From the NCBI GenBank assembly GCA_036345935.2, contig JADWOT020000009.1, positions 15,061,556 to 15,125,555 on the forward strand: 64,000 bases of DNA. The letters are read 5' to 3'. The DNA comes from Taenia hydatigena (Eukaryota; Platyhelminthes; Cestoda; Cyclophyllidea; Taeniidae). How positions within the stretch are numbered: position 1 is the stretch's first letter; each line of letters starts with the position of its first letter. Shown here in pieces: positions 38,814 to 49,924 of the stretch. A program made the translations under genes and the position numbers. The notes under the pieces are model-generated. The model was not told the origin of the DNA. It did no database searches and worked only from the letters and a program-made list of their open reading frames with translations.

Positions 38814-39695
38814 ATGGGACGCGTTATTAGAAGTCAGCGTAAGGGAGCAGGAAGCGTTTTCAGAGCGCACGTTAAACACCGGAAGGGGCCGGCTAAATTG
38901 CGTCCTGTAGACTATTCAGAAAGGCATGGTTACATTCGCGGTGTTGTTCGAGAAATCATCCATGATCCTGGTCGTGGTGCTCCTCTGGCTTGTGTTGATT
39001 TCCGCGATATGTATTCTTACAGACACATCAAGCAACTTTTCATTGCTGCTGAGGGAATGCACACTGGCCAGTTTGTCTACTGTGGGAAAAAGGCCTCTCT
39101 GCAGGTTTGAAAGAACTTCTGAAAATTTTTTAAAAATTAGATTGGTAACGTGTTGCCCCTCGGCTCTATGCCAGAAGGTACGGTCATCTGCAATGTAGAG
39201 GAGAAGAACGGAGATAGAGGTCGGCTTGCTCGTGCTGGCGGTACTTACGCTACCATTGTGTCTCACAATCACGATACGAACAAGACTCGTGTCAAGCTCC
39301 CATCTGGTGCGAAGAAAGTTCTTTCTTCGGGTTGTCGTGCCATGGTTGGTCTTGTTGCCGGTGGTGGACGTATTGACAAGCCTATTCTAAAGGCAGGTCG
39401 TGCCTATCACAAGTTCAAAGCTAAGCGGAACTGTTGGCCGCATGTTCGTGGTGTCTGTATGAACGTGAGTTCTCTTACCTTTAGCTTGTGGTCCTTTTTA
39501 CCTTTTTGGTTATGTTTCTTTCTCTTTCAGCCCGTTGAACATCCTCATGGTGGTGGTAATCATCAACACATTGGTAAGCCGTCAACCATCCGCAGAGACG
39601 CCTCCCATGGTCGGAAGGTCGGTCTTATTGCTGCTAGACGTACTGGTCGTATCCGTGGTACTCGTGTCATTGTTGCGAAGTCCGATAAGGAGTAA
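38814..39695 (+). CDS. RPL8: 60S ribosomal protein L8 (uL2), complete
   Basis: A core protein of the large ribosomal subunit near the peptidyl-transferase centre. Exons are 38814-39104, 39141-39464 and 39531-39695 (TAA), all phase 0, giving 259 aa (human 257). Introns are 36 and 66 nt. The start [19 protein letters not shown] and the motifs [33 protein letters not shown] and [20 protein letters not shown] are diagnostic. The last contains the conserved loop whose histidine is hydroxylated in mammals (His216). No defects are seen. Confidence 0.98.
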
Positions 39696-39698
39696 ATG

Positions 39699-39704
39699 AA
39701 TAAA
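39699..39704 (+). other. RPL8 polyadenylation signal
   Basis: AATAAA begins 4 nt after the RPL8 stop codon, predicting a very short 3' UTR, which is typical of highly expressed compact genes. Confidence 0.7.
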
Positions 39705-42585
39705 GTGTACGCGTGGATATTGTTTTATGCGCTGAACTGTGTTATCATTTTAGGATTACCGCACTACTTTTTTATGGGGTTAGTCCATGTTAAGAATTAT
39801 ATTTTCGAGTCATTTGATACCGTTTATGCGGGACTGCGGTTTCAAGGTGTTGTGCTTTTCCAGTTAGGAATTCGAAGTTGGGTCGCATCTGCGAATTGCC
39901 TCTTGCACCGTGCTACCTTTACGACACTTGGTTTGTTTTAATATGGGAATTGCTGGAGGAGAATTAATTTATTTGAACAGGTGTCGGATTTTGTTGGTCG
40001 AGGTCACCGTGTCATTGGTTGTCTTGCAAAATTTTACACAGTGAAGAGCCTGGTTTTACTACTTAAATCTAATGAGTACCAGGGCGCTGGTGTGTCTGCC
40101 AGGAGTTGAACGTAGGTCCTTGACAGTCTTAACTGGCTATGAGTCGGTCAACGGCTGTCTAGAGCTTTTGGGTGTCGGGTGAATTGATATCTACCTGCAA
40201 TACAACATGCGCCGCCCTACGGGGATTGTTGGAATTCCTGATTTGATTTTTTGCGGGTGGTTATTGCGGTACTGATTAGCTGCAATCCAACCAGATCACG
40301 AGCTTGGGATGAATTCCACTCTTATAAAATTCTATTTCTGACTCTAAGTGCCATAAGAATTCATATTGTAGAGCTTACAGTACAAGTCCGCTTAGGTACC
40401 AGGCTTGGGCAGAAGCTGTTTTAAAGATTTGATTTCACAGCGTACGTAGGTGTGGAACATCGTGCCGTTGAAGGCATGGCCTAAGGGGAATTTATATCTT
40501 GTTTTTATCTACCCAAGCAGAGGCGTGCCAAGCTTATGAGGATGCCCCCATCATCGATCATGTGGAATCGGCAATTACATCAGTCGGGAAGGGGGTTGTT
40601 AGTTGTTTTCAAGACAGCGAATGCCATTTGTATTGGCAGTAGGTGACATAGAGACTCGATTTATTAAGAGATTTTCCACTCTACACCATGAAAGCGCGTC
40701 TTCGCATCCGCTGACCGACTGACACTTGAAGGGTGGTCCACCAATCACTCGAAGTAATCTCAACACGATAAAACTTGAAGGTGAGGGAGGAAGGCAACTA
40801 GAAGAAAAGTCCTTACAAGCCAGCGGAGGACCTCGCTCTCGTAAGAGGCGATATCACGCTTTGGGATGGTATTTCTTTCGATGATTCTCACCTTTGGGAT
40901 CCAACAGTCATACAACAACGCGCGAAGCAGAACAGACAGATGAAAGATAAAAGCGAGATGAAAATGGAGGTTACTAGGCCTTAGGCTTACGATTAATCGG
41001 ACAAAGAAGCAAATAATGCCTTCGAAGCCATAAAATGCAATGACTAAGGTCTTTTCTGCTTTGGGAACGTGGTAGCTGATAAATCCCGCAGGGTCTTTGA
41101 TTGCATCCGCTAAATTCCACCAGGCTTCGGCTTGGGTTGATGAAAGCTGTAAAAACTTGTAGCTGAGGCATCAGTTTCTGCTCACCATCCTCCAACTATC
41201 GGCGGTATACCATTCCACTACTGGTGGAAGGTCTAAACCAACCCAGTCAAAACCATTTATGAAAAGTTTACTTCAGAGTGATGGTAGAACATTATGTGCT
41301 GCCTGCCCTTTCCATGGTGGAAATAACTTTACTGATCGACTGGTGATGGACGAAGTGGAGGTGTGGCCGCCGCGGAGAGCTTCAAGGCAAGCCTCAAACA
41401 GAGAAAAGGGCAGTAAAACAAGTAAGAATTTGTTGACTTATTTTTAACATCACGTTTGATACACAATGTATGATAAAATTAGACGCCTACACGTTATAAT
41501 TTTGTGTCCATCGAAATTGGCCAATGAAGATGCACCATATAAAGTGCCACAAATGCCTAGTTGCGCTTCAATCAATCTAAATGAAAAACTTCTGCGGATC
41601 TTTCTAGCTTTTCATTTTCGGTTACGCGTATTAAGTGGAATATTTGAAAAAAGCTGGGGTCATTTTGATACATTTAGGCATAAGGTATAAACGCTCTCCC
41701 ACCAAGTGAGTAATTGGGCTAAATGTTACAACTTTTAATTGGACGATTATTGGAGCAATCTCATTGGCGGTGAAAGTGAGAATTGGGTTAGTTACCCCCT
41801 GCCCGATATCCCTTTTCCTGCAGTCTAAGCGTGTCTCGATTCTCAGAGCATGCGAAGCAAACAATTAGGCAAAGAGCAATTACAAATCCCATGGCAATTA
41901 GCGGTGGCTAAAAAAGGTGTACAGACGAAATTACTGACCTAAAAGTGACCTTTTAAATAAAGAAATTCGACAAATATAGTGAGAATGGCGCTACTATTTC
42001 CTATTTTGTGGGATTTTTAGGTCACTTCCCAGCGCTGGGGGCTTCATGGTTCGCGGGGTTTGCCTCGCCACCCTCCTGTCCTGGAATTTAGAGATTCATA
42101 AATGTTCTGTAGCTTTTATACAAGTTGCCGTATGAATTTTGCAGCAAAATGGACTTCTGGAATGAACAAAGAAGTCGAGCAAGCCAATTTAGAGTGATCT
42201 TGTTATTGTACGAGTAGAATTTTTGACGGTTATGCTTTGACGGGGACACAAAGCCTTTCGAAATCTTTTCCCACAGAATCTCAGCATCTAAGTTCCCAAT
42301 GTTGGAAAGTTTATCCAATTTTAAGGGAATGTATTACCCGAGTTTCAAAAAGGCATTACGCCTTATCAGTGAATCCACAAAAATCAGAGGTGAATGGTTC
42401 CAAATCATACGATCATGTTAGCCATATGTCGTGTAATGTCATGACCCCATTAGGACAAAAAATGAATTACTAAGAAGCTTCTGGTAGGGCCTGAAGGCTA
42501 CGCTATATATTAGAGACACAAAAGCGGAGCTTTCATTATCCACGCAATCAAAACGGGGAGGCGCTTACCTACTAATGTAGTACAC

Positions 42586-42690
42586 AGCACCCCTCCTCCC
42601 CTTAGCGCCATCTCCGGGCTCCCCTTGGTCAGCCTCCCGAGTGGGCAATCCCATTGCAGTCGGTGCTGTAAGATAGGGCATCCACGAACC
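42586..42690 (+). repeat. Dispersed repeat, family B (copy 1)
   Basis: Shares CCCTCCTCCC, CTCCCCTTGGTCAGCCTCCC and GTCGGTGCTGTAAG with a copy at 63.8 kb in the same order and spacing. Both are diverged and no terminal structure is apparent. Confidence 0.45.
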
Positions 42691-44949
42691 GACCGTGCTA
42701 GCCATCAAATTTGCATACAATTGAGAGAGAAGTGCCATAGGCTCCTCTGGGCAACTTTACTGGGCCGAATTTTCATCCTGTTTGGCATCTGCAGTGGGAA
42801 ACGGACAGTGTTGATCGTCTAGTATGTAAATCACTAAACATGGAAATACTGGCCAAAAGAAGAGTCTTTTAACAGAAGAAGAGTTTCAAGCCAATTCTTC
42901 CTTTGCATGTTGTAGTCACATCAGTCTACCCAGCCATGTCTCTCTAAGTTCAAATCAGCAAGTAGAGAAGTGAAGGAGGTTTTTTTGCTCGTTATATTAA
43001 AGCCTTTTAACAGAAACTGTAATTAGCTCTGTAATGAACTCTTCCAGATAATCTACAGCAGGTTACGGGACTGAGGCAATTGCCGATGAGGACTTCATTT
43101 TTAACCGTTCTATTTAAGGCCTTCACAGACTCTTTCACTAGCATCAACTGTCCTTCTTTTGTCACGCCAAAGTTGTTCTTGTCCCTTACGGTCGGTTTTG
43201 CTTTCAGTTATCATTAACGTACCATCTCGAGTATTTTTTGAAGCCAAACAAAATCCAAACAATAAAGCGGAAAATGTGATTGTGACGTACAGAAGGGCTG
43301 AGGGGCTTCTGTCGTGGCGCAGAGGCCATGCGGAAGTACAATAGCGGAGCCTTAGGAGTCCAGGTAATGCAATTCAAAGTTAATCAGACCATCGAAACAT
43401 CGCACAGAGCACAATAACGTGCATCCTTTCAAGTCGTGTCTGGAATTGTTTTTCTCTGTAAAAATCGAGACCGACTGGATTTAGAGAACAAAATGTGCTA
43501 AAAAATAAAACAAATTACAAGAGCAGACTATTATGGCTTCATATTTTGCATAAATGTGTGTTTGAATACGAACATTACTTCCACTTTTTAGTCTGCCCTA
43601 CGGGTTGGGCCAATAGCCTTCACCTCTACTGTGCATTTGTAAGTAGCATGTTCCACCACACTACCTTGGCTCATTGCAATGTCTTCCACCTGACCTTTTA
43701 AAACCCGCACCGTTCCGAGGGAAGATTTATGACTAGCGTGCGGAAGAGCCACAAAGAGAGTACGAAGTCACAAGGACTATGGTGGGGACATTTTTGAAGG
43801 AACAGTTGAACTGATGTTAAACCATGACCTATTCCTGCCATTCTGAGCCAGTGAAGTAAGCAATTTTATGAATCAACTTATATTCATTTTGTATTTGGTT
43901 TGGTCTTGTGCTAACACTCATTAGAATTCCATAAAGTACATGTGTAACTTATTTGTGACTGTGAGAATTGACATTGTTGAGGGATCTCTGTATCGATGTA
44001 CTAGTCTACATCCATGCGTTTCAAACTTTACAAAAAACAAGGCCTTTTGGAGTTTTTACTTGACTCAATTTCCACAGACACCAACGTTTGCCATCCAGGA
44101 GGGAATAGCTGACGTATTTGCGACTAAGTTGAGGTCAGCATGTGGGCTTCGTCGACCAGCATTTTAGAGGGCATTGTGCCTACAGTACAAAGGCCTTGAT
44201 GACAACACCTCTCACAGGCAAAATCATCAATGGAACAATGGAGGTCACCTTGAAGAGCCATCCAATCATTTGCCGAGCAGTTGAAGGACTGTTAGAAGGG
44301 CAGATTACTTCATCTTGATGGGATGACAGTAAAAATGAGCTTGCATCTCATAATTTTTCTTTGACAATCCCAGTATTATCAATTTGAAAACCACCAGAAT
44401 TCAAACGGAACTGAGAGCTTTGAAAGCCACACCTTCCTGAGAGTCTCTTTCCAATCCGAGTGGCGTCTCAAGAGGCAAAAAACTTTTGGCAGTCGTAAGA
44501 AATTATGAATATTGGGAATAGTATAGCTTAAAGCAACGTTATATCTTTCCCAGGCACCTTCCACGCTTTTAAAGGGAACAAAACAAGCCGTTTCTTTCTA
44601 CCCACTTCCTCATGATTGCCGAGAATGAGGCGTAAATTTGAAGGCTGCCAAAGATCTCTTACGCAGTCCAAGGACTAGATGATATTTGATTGTATGAAAT
44701 CCGATAGAAAATATAACAAAAATATGCTCAAAAAGGTGTATTCATCAATTTGTGTTTCCTGTCTTCCTTCATTACTGCAGGGATATGCGTCAATCAGTCC
44801 CAACTATCTACCTTTATTCAAAGGAAGAATTAACTGAGAATCCTAATTAAGTGGAATTTCTTATCCAACAATAGAACAGTAACCCCTTGATATGAAGAGG
44901 TAGGCGAAAATTTTGATGGCTTCCCAAACGAGCGGTTACCTTAGTTGAA

Positions 44950-45125
44950 GCCCCTCCTCTCGCCTCCGCGACCCCCACCCCACTGCTAATTAGCCGCATC
45001 GCGTGATCTAATCAAGGCAAAGAGGTGTGCGAGTCCATTCCATCGCCTGACCGGGCACTTCGTGCGTTGTTGGTGGATTAATTAAGGGCGAGGGAGTTAA
45101 AGAGGGCAAATTGTGAGCTCATAAT
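44950..45125 (+). promoter_or_regulatory. Candidate enhancer 1 kb upstream of the BSX-type gene
   Basis: A GC-rich block within AT-rich DNA that holds homeodomain-type palindromes CTAATTAG (44986-44993) and TTAATTAA (45078-45085), plus TCTAATCAAGG near 45007. No open frame explains it. The regulatory role is an inference from motif content and position. Confidence 0.3.
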
Positions 45126-46112
45126 GAGCTCAAAACGACAAATAGTCCCTCATTCCTTAAATGGCGTTAAGAAAGAGATTTCTTTTTTAGGGTAAAAAAG
45201 TAGTAAAGTATCCCCTCTCTTCCTTGTCAAGCAGACAAGAGGGAGATTTTCCCAATCGGTGAGGAGAATGAGATAGCAGGACGTGGTCGATTTTGTTTGA
45301 AATTGAAGCCTGATTTGTGATGATGTAGGGGAATGGTCTTTTACCGTTCACCTGTGATCTCCAAACAACCCACTTAGTAAACTACTTCATTGCACCCTCC
45401 ATGGGCAACGCACCACTTTGGTTTGGAGAGGCTTTATCTGCTTTGCATGCGGCGGGGGAAATTGCTCACCCCCTGAGGGTCACAAAAACACGGCTGCAGG
45501 TGATGTCAAACAATTTGAAGGTGTGCGGACCAAAGGGTAGAGTGTAAAGACAGCGCCAGCTTGAGAAAATCGCACCAAAAATTTTAAAGTGGGACGAAGT
45601 ACGATGTTGTCTTCCTTGTATCCTAATCTCCTCTCGAACTGAAAAGTTTGGGACCACCCCATCAGTTTTATGATTTATCACTAATGAGGAGAAACCGTTT
45701 TATTTTAAACACGTTTTTCTTCTGTTTTATGTTACATTACTAAGATTATGCATGAATGGAAATGAAGGAAAGGGGATAGCGTCCCTCTTGACACACCAGT
45801 GGAAAAACCCGCTAAGTGATTTACGCACATCTATTAGGTTCGACTAAATCAAATGCTAAAATGAGAAACTACTAACTTAGTGACGTCAATAGCACTAAAA
45901 ACATAGTTTAAAAGTGTATTCAAGCCCTTACGTACATGCAAATTTCCTTACGCACCAACCAACCAATCAACAAACAGTGCACTCGCAGCTTGAAGCCATC
46001 AGCCAATCAGATTTCAACAAGGTCCTGATAATTGAAGGGGGAAGGACTTAATGCCCCAATAATAACTCGAATTAACCACCCACGGTCTACATAGCAAAAA
46101 GTCCGCTTCACA

Positions 46113-48260
46113 ATGGAAGCTGCACGCCAGGAAAGGGTAACAAAGAGGGCAGGAATGCTCTCAAAATCGCGTTTCTCTATTGACAACATTTTGAGTGGGG
46201 CGATAGATAAACCAGCGATCGAACCGGATGCGACATTGATGCAGAGAGCAACGAATGCAGCACTCTCCTCCCTCCTCTGCGAGGCCAATTCGCACTTTCA
46301 TTTGGACACGAGTGAACAAAAGATTGGTGCCATGTTCTCCACGGAGTGTCCTATCCTGCCCTACATTATGAAGAGCTCTGGTAAGAGTGGCAACGTAAAC
46401 GTCCATTGGTTAATCCCCCATTGTTACATTTTTAACTAATAACTAGAGTTAATTAAAGTTTTTTGGGAATTATTAATTCTGTTGATTGATAAGTGGATGG
46501 ATTTTACCTTTGCGTAATCATGTAAGATAATTTCGCACCAAAATGATCTTCAGGACGGTGGAAACATAGAGTTTTTAAATACAATCAAATTTCGTTTAGT
46601 GTTGCCCCAAATTTGCGCAAACTCCGCAAAAATGATCCGCATTTTGTTGCAGATCGACTTACAGACAAGTTTGATACTAGCGTCACATATATGTGACGCC
46701 TAAGATATTTTACTTGGGTGGCGTGCAAAGACAAAGTACCGTATATTTTTCAATATTTTAGAGCAACTGCTGATGCTTGGTTGCCCTTAGTCAAGGCGTT
46801 CTGTTGCCGACTCATAGACATTGCCAAAAATATTTGAAGATGTGGGTGTACAGGAAGCCATTCCAGAACGTCTGGACTCTGGTGTCATAAGCTGCCTCTG
46901 AGATCATGAGAAAAATTTTGCCAAGCAGCTAGATGCACACTAGTTACAATTGTCTCAACAATAGACCTTTGCAAGCTTTCGTTATCACAGACAAGTGCTC
47001 TGGTAACGATCTCGTTGCTATCATCAATAGCAGTTAAAGGGATTGAAAAAGGAGGAGCTAAGAGGCCAACTATTGAGAAGTATTTAAGCATGAAGATATT
47101 ACTCATTCGCTATCAGAAATTGTAGGGACCAAATCTCCCGGAAATCAGGGTATGTAAGAAGTCGACCGCCGCCTCGGCTCTGAGCTTTCTCCCACTGTTG
47201 TAATCTGTACAAGTGAAGTTGACTTTATTCCTGGGAGCACGTGAAAGTTTCTTCAATGAACGTATAAATTCTGACCTTAAATACTAACTTCTTACGCGGC
47301 ATGGCTTTATGCCATTATTTACTCCACCCAGTGAAGCTGTTCTGCACTCAAAACTGTGGGTTGAAATTTTGAGACAAAAGTTTTATTTCGAACCACAGTT
47401 TGATTTGGCGCTCAACTTTGTCCTTCTACCGATAAATAGTATTCTTGAGACCTAACTTAGGAGCCGTCAAATTCTGTGCTTTTAAAATGGTGTATACTAC
47501 TAACACTTCACTTTCGTATTTCAGTAGCCCCACTTTCAGTTTTTGCATTTCCTGGAGTCTGCACCTCGGCGATGCTGAAACGCTGTCGACGACGCAAAGC
47601 ACGCACAGTTTTTAGTGATCAGCAGCTCTCGGAGCTAGAATTGCGATTTCAGAGGCAGAGATATCTCTCTACACCAGAACGAATCGAACTCGCCTCCATT
47701 CTGGGACTATCGGAAACCCAGGTTTGTGGCGTCTGAGTCTGGAGGTGGCATTGTTATTTTGTGCAGAAAATATAAAAGGCTCTTTGTAATTCTCGGTAAG
47801 ACTAGTATAAATGTCGACAGGATCCACAACTTGTTACTATTTTCGCCCTGGTTAATCCCTACGGTAACCCTTCGGTATCAGCTGTCAATAGTTTTCAGGC
47901 AGCTTAAAATCCAGAGTTTTAGGCACTTAAAAGGCATTCATATTACTAAATCTACCAACGATACACACTTAGGTTAAGACCTGGTTCCAGAATCGCCGGA
48001 TGAAGCACAAGAAGATCTACAAGGTGAAATCTTTTGCTTCTCATTACTGCGACAGTGCTTCAAGAATTCGCTCCCTACACTCGAGGGAGAGTCCAAGTTC
48101 CGCCACACTAGTTTATGAGGAGGAGACGGAGGTGGAGGAGACGAATAATGTCAAAGAATCCGAAAGATCACACAAAATTGTGAAATGCTTTAATAATTCA
48201 TGCTCCTGTGTCGGTACACAACTCTCTTCTTTTCTTCCCCTACATGATGTACTGCAGTAA
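46113..48260 (+). CDS. BSX: BSX/bsh-type homeodomain transcription factor, complete
   Basis: A brain-specific homeobox family member; the orthologues pattern neurons (Drosophila bsh, vertebrate BSX). Exons are 46113-46380, 47525-47721 and 47973-48260 (TAA); phases agree and give 250 aa. Near the N-terminus, SRFSIDNIL matches the short N-terminal motif of this family. The homeodomain (from [18 protein letters not shown] to [14 protein letters not shown]) carries the BSX signatures [13 protein letters not shown] and GLSETQ. The second intron falls between homeodomain residues 44 and 45 (Q|V), a common homeobox intron site. The C-terminus is acidic, then cysteine-bearing, and unlike other family members. 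Confidence 0.92.
46680..46699. repeat. Perfect 20 bp palindrome in the BSX-type gene intron 1
   Basis: GCGTCACATATATGTGACGC is self-complementary over its full length and sits 300 bp after the first homeobox exon. See the related palindromes at 63.2 kb. Confidence 0.7.
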
Positions 48261-48328
48261 TTATTCTTTGGATGTTTCTTTTGTACATATAACGCAATCG
48301 ACAGAGACAGTGAATATGTACTAATGTC

Positions 48329-48334
48329 AATAAA
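48329..48334 (+). other. BSX-type gene polyadenylation signal
   Basis: AATAAA lies 69 nt after the homeobox stop codon, in the 150 bp gap before the convergent Kunitz gene. Confidence 0.6.
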
Positions 48335-48481
48335 CCTCCCCGACATTGTAACTTACAGGAAATTGCCAATTTAAAAGCTAAGTTTGCCACTAAGATTATG
48401 TATTTACCTTACCAGAAGAAGGGAAAGTAGTGAATCAGCAGAAACGTCAGACAATTAGGATGGAACAAGGTGAGGAGGACA

Positions 48482-49879
48482 CTAGGTCTTATAAATGATG
48501 CACATGGCCTCGCACTCGTAGATATTTCTAAACCTGTTGGCATTGCCTTTCAAGCCGCCGTAGACAAAGGGCAGGCATGCGCCCTGATGAGCATCGTAGT
48601 AATAAGAAGGGAAGTAGGCACGACCAGGGCCGGGATCGACGGGGAGCAGACACGGATCTAAGTAGAAGGAAAATAGCGATCAAGAGCTATTCCCCTCAAA
48701 CACGCGAATATAAACATTGAAACTGCAAAATCAAGGCTTTTGAAGCTAGAATAGCCCACGATCACAAACTTGAAGACAAAGTGGAAAGAGATAAGTTAGT
48801 TGCTAGAAGAAACACTAACCTGATAGGGACTAAGGTCACCCGGCATTTCTTAAAATACAAAAATCAAACCCAATAATCCCACATTTGGAAATGGTTGGGT
48901 GCTGCTGGTAGCGGCACATATCAGCAATATTTAAGCACTACCCAACAAGTCTTATAAAACCAAGTTCAAGAGCAGCTTAAACATAAGGCGGAAGCATTTA
49001 AAGATGATTAAGGAATGGCTCGATTTTGCGAAAAAATTGTAGCCGCCATAATTATAATTATGGTTCTGGTTGTTTCAAAATGAGAAAAAAGAATTATTCA
49101 AACCAGTATAAACTAACCCTCAGAATCAGAATCCACTGCATCGAAACCCATGAAACCTAAAAAATCAAGAAAAAGGCATAAACGGTGTAAAATCGTACGC
49201 TCAAACGTTTAAAAATGTTGGATAGATTTTTGGACAGCTAGTAAAATGAAGACTTATTCGATAGACTTTAAGCAAAACTCGAGCTGCTAGTTTTCTAAAA
49301 ATCACACAAAAATTCGTTTTAAGCATTCCTGACCTTAGAATGGTTTGCGCGATTAATTAAAATAATTTACATTGGTGATTATATCTTACCTCCATGAAGA
49401 GGAAGGTAGATATAATGGCCAGGGGATCTCAAGGCATCTAGGAAGGGATTAATAAAAAACCAAGGCTGGGTAGCATTAGGAATAGTTCAGAAAAACGTGC
49501 TTTATGCAAAGGGGCAAAATCTGCAAAAGCAAATTAAGTAAGAAGAAGTAGGACAACCAAAGAACGTTTTCATATGCATTCGGCTGGAAGGCCTTATTAT
49601 TTGATATGTTAAGGGAAGACTAGGCGACTCCGCAAAAAATTATGAACTTAGCGTGCAACAATCTATGCGCAAATCACTTTTGTGTATCACATAACCAGAC
49701 AAATCCGTGCACGAGAATTGTTCTTGACTATTGGGCATTTTGAACCAAAATATTTGCATTATTTGGCCATAGTTTTAAGTGACGGATACTACGGGAATTG
49801 GGCTTAGGATCAGTATCGTCAAAGTACCTGCATCAGCGAGGGCGAAGGCCACAACAGCAAGAACGACAAGTGTTTTCAT
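48482..49879 (-). CDS. Secreted Kunitz-domain protein with micro-exons (gene 1)
   Basis: Read on the minus strand. The signal-peptide exon is 49828-49879 (MKTLVVLAVVAFALADA), followed by 49390-49437 (48 nt), 49118-49156 (39 nt) and the Kunitz exon 48482-48657 (stop TAG). All joins are phase 1, giving 104 aa. A further 24 nt exon at 49497-49520 would also fit the phase but has a weak donor. The Kunitz exon begins DPCLLPVDPGPGRAYF and aligns to BPTI without gaps. Cys5, 30, 51 and 55 are kept, Cys14 is Gly and Cys38 is Leu, and the P1 position is Arg. Family members inhibit serine proteases or block channels. Arg at P1 keeps trypsin-type inhibition conceivable, though the loop lacks its disulphide. 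The micro-exon peptides include a DSDSE acidic patch. Confidence 0.72.
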
Positions 49880-49913
49880 CCTACTAGCTATAGTATTTTC
49901 CGCATCCAAAGCC

Positions 49914-49922
49914 CTATTTATA
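49914..49922 (-). promoter_or_regulatory. TATA box of Kunitz gene 1
   Basis: The complement reads TATAAATAG within GCTATAAATAGGGC, 35-43 nt upstream of the start codon. This implies a 5' UTR of only about 10 nt. Confidence 0.7.
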
Positions 49923-49924
49923 GC

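Larger units (their letters stand above)
39705..46112. other. Long intergenic region upstream of the homeobox gene
   Basis: 6.4 kb without a recognisable coding gene. All open frames are short and lack domain motifs. It contains one copy of a diverged dispersed repeat at about 42.59 kb and a GC-rich island at 44.95-45.12 kb. Long gene-poor flanks are common around developmental transcription factors and may carry regulatory elements. Confidence 0.5.

Noticed and set aside
40070..40200. Possible tRNA-like sequence on the minus strand (GTTGAAC and CCAGGAG blocks)
   Set aside because: No cloverleaf with a proper acceptor stem, anticodon stem and GGTTCRA box could be traced.
47726..47977. 83-codon frame between homeobox exons 2 and 3
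   Set aside because: It is intronic: the homeodomain is continuous only when 47722-47972 is removed.
48580..48610. CTGATGAG resembling a hammerhead ribozyme core
   Set aside because: It lies in the Kunitz coding exon and lacks the matching GAAA strand and stems.
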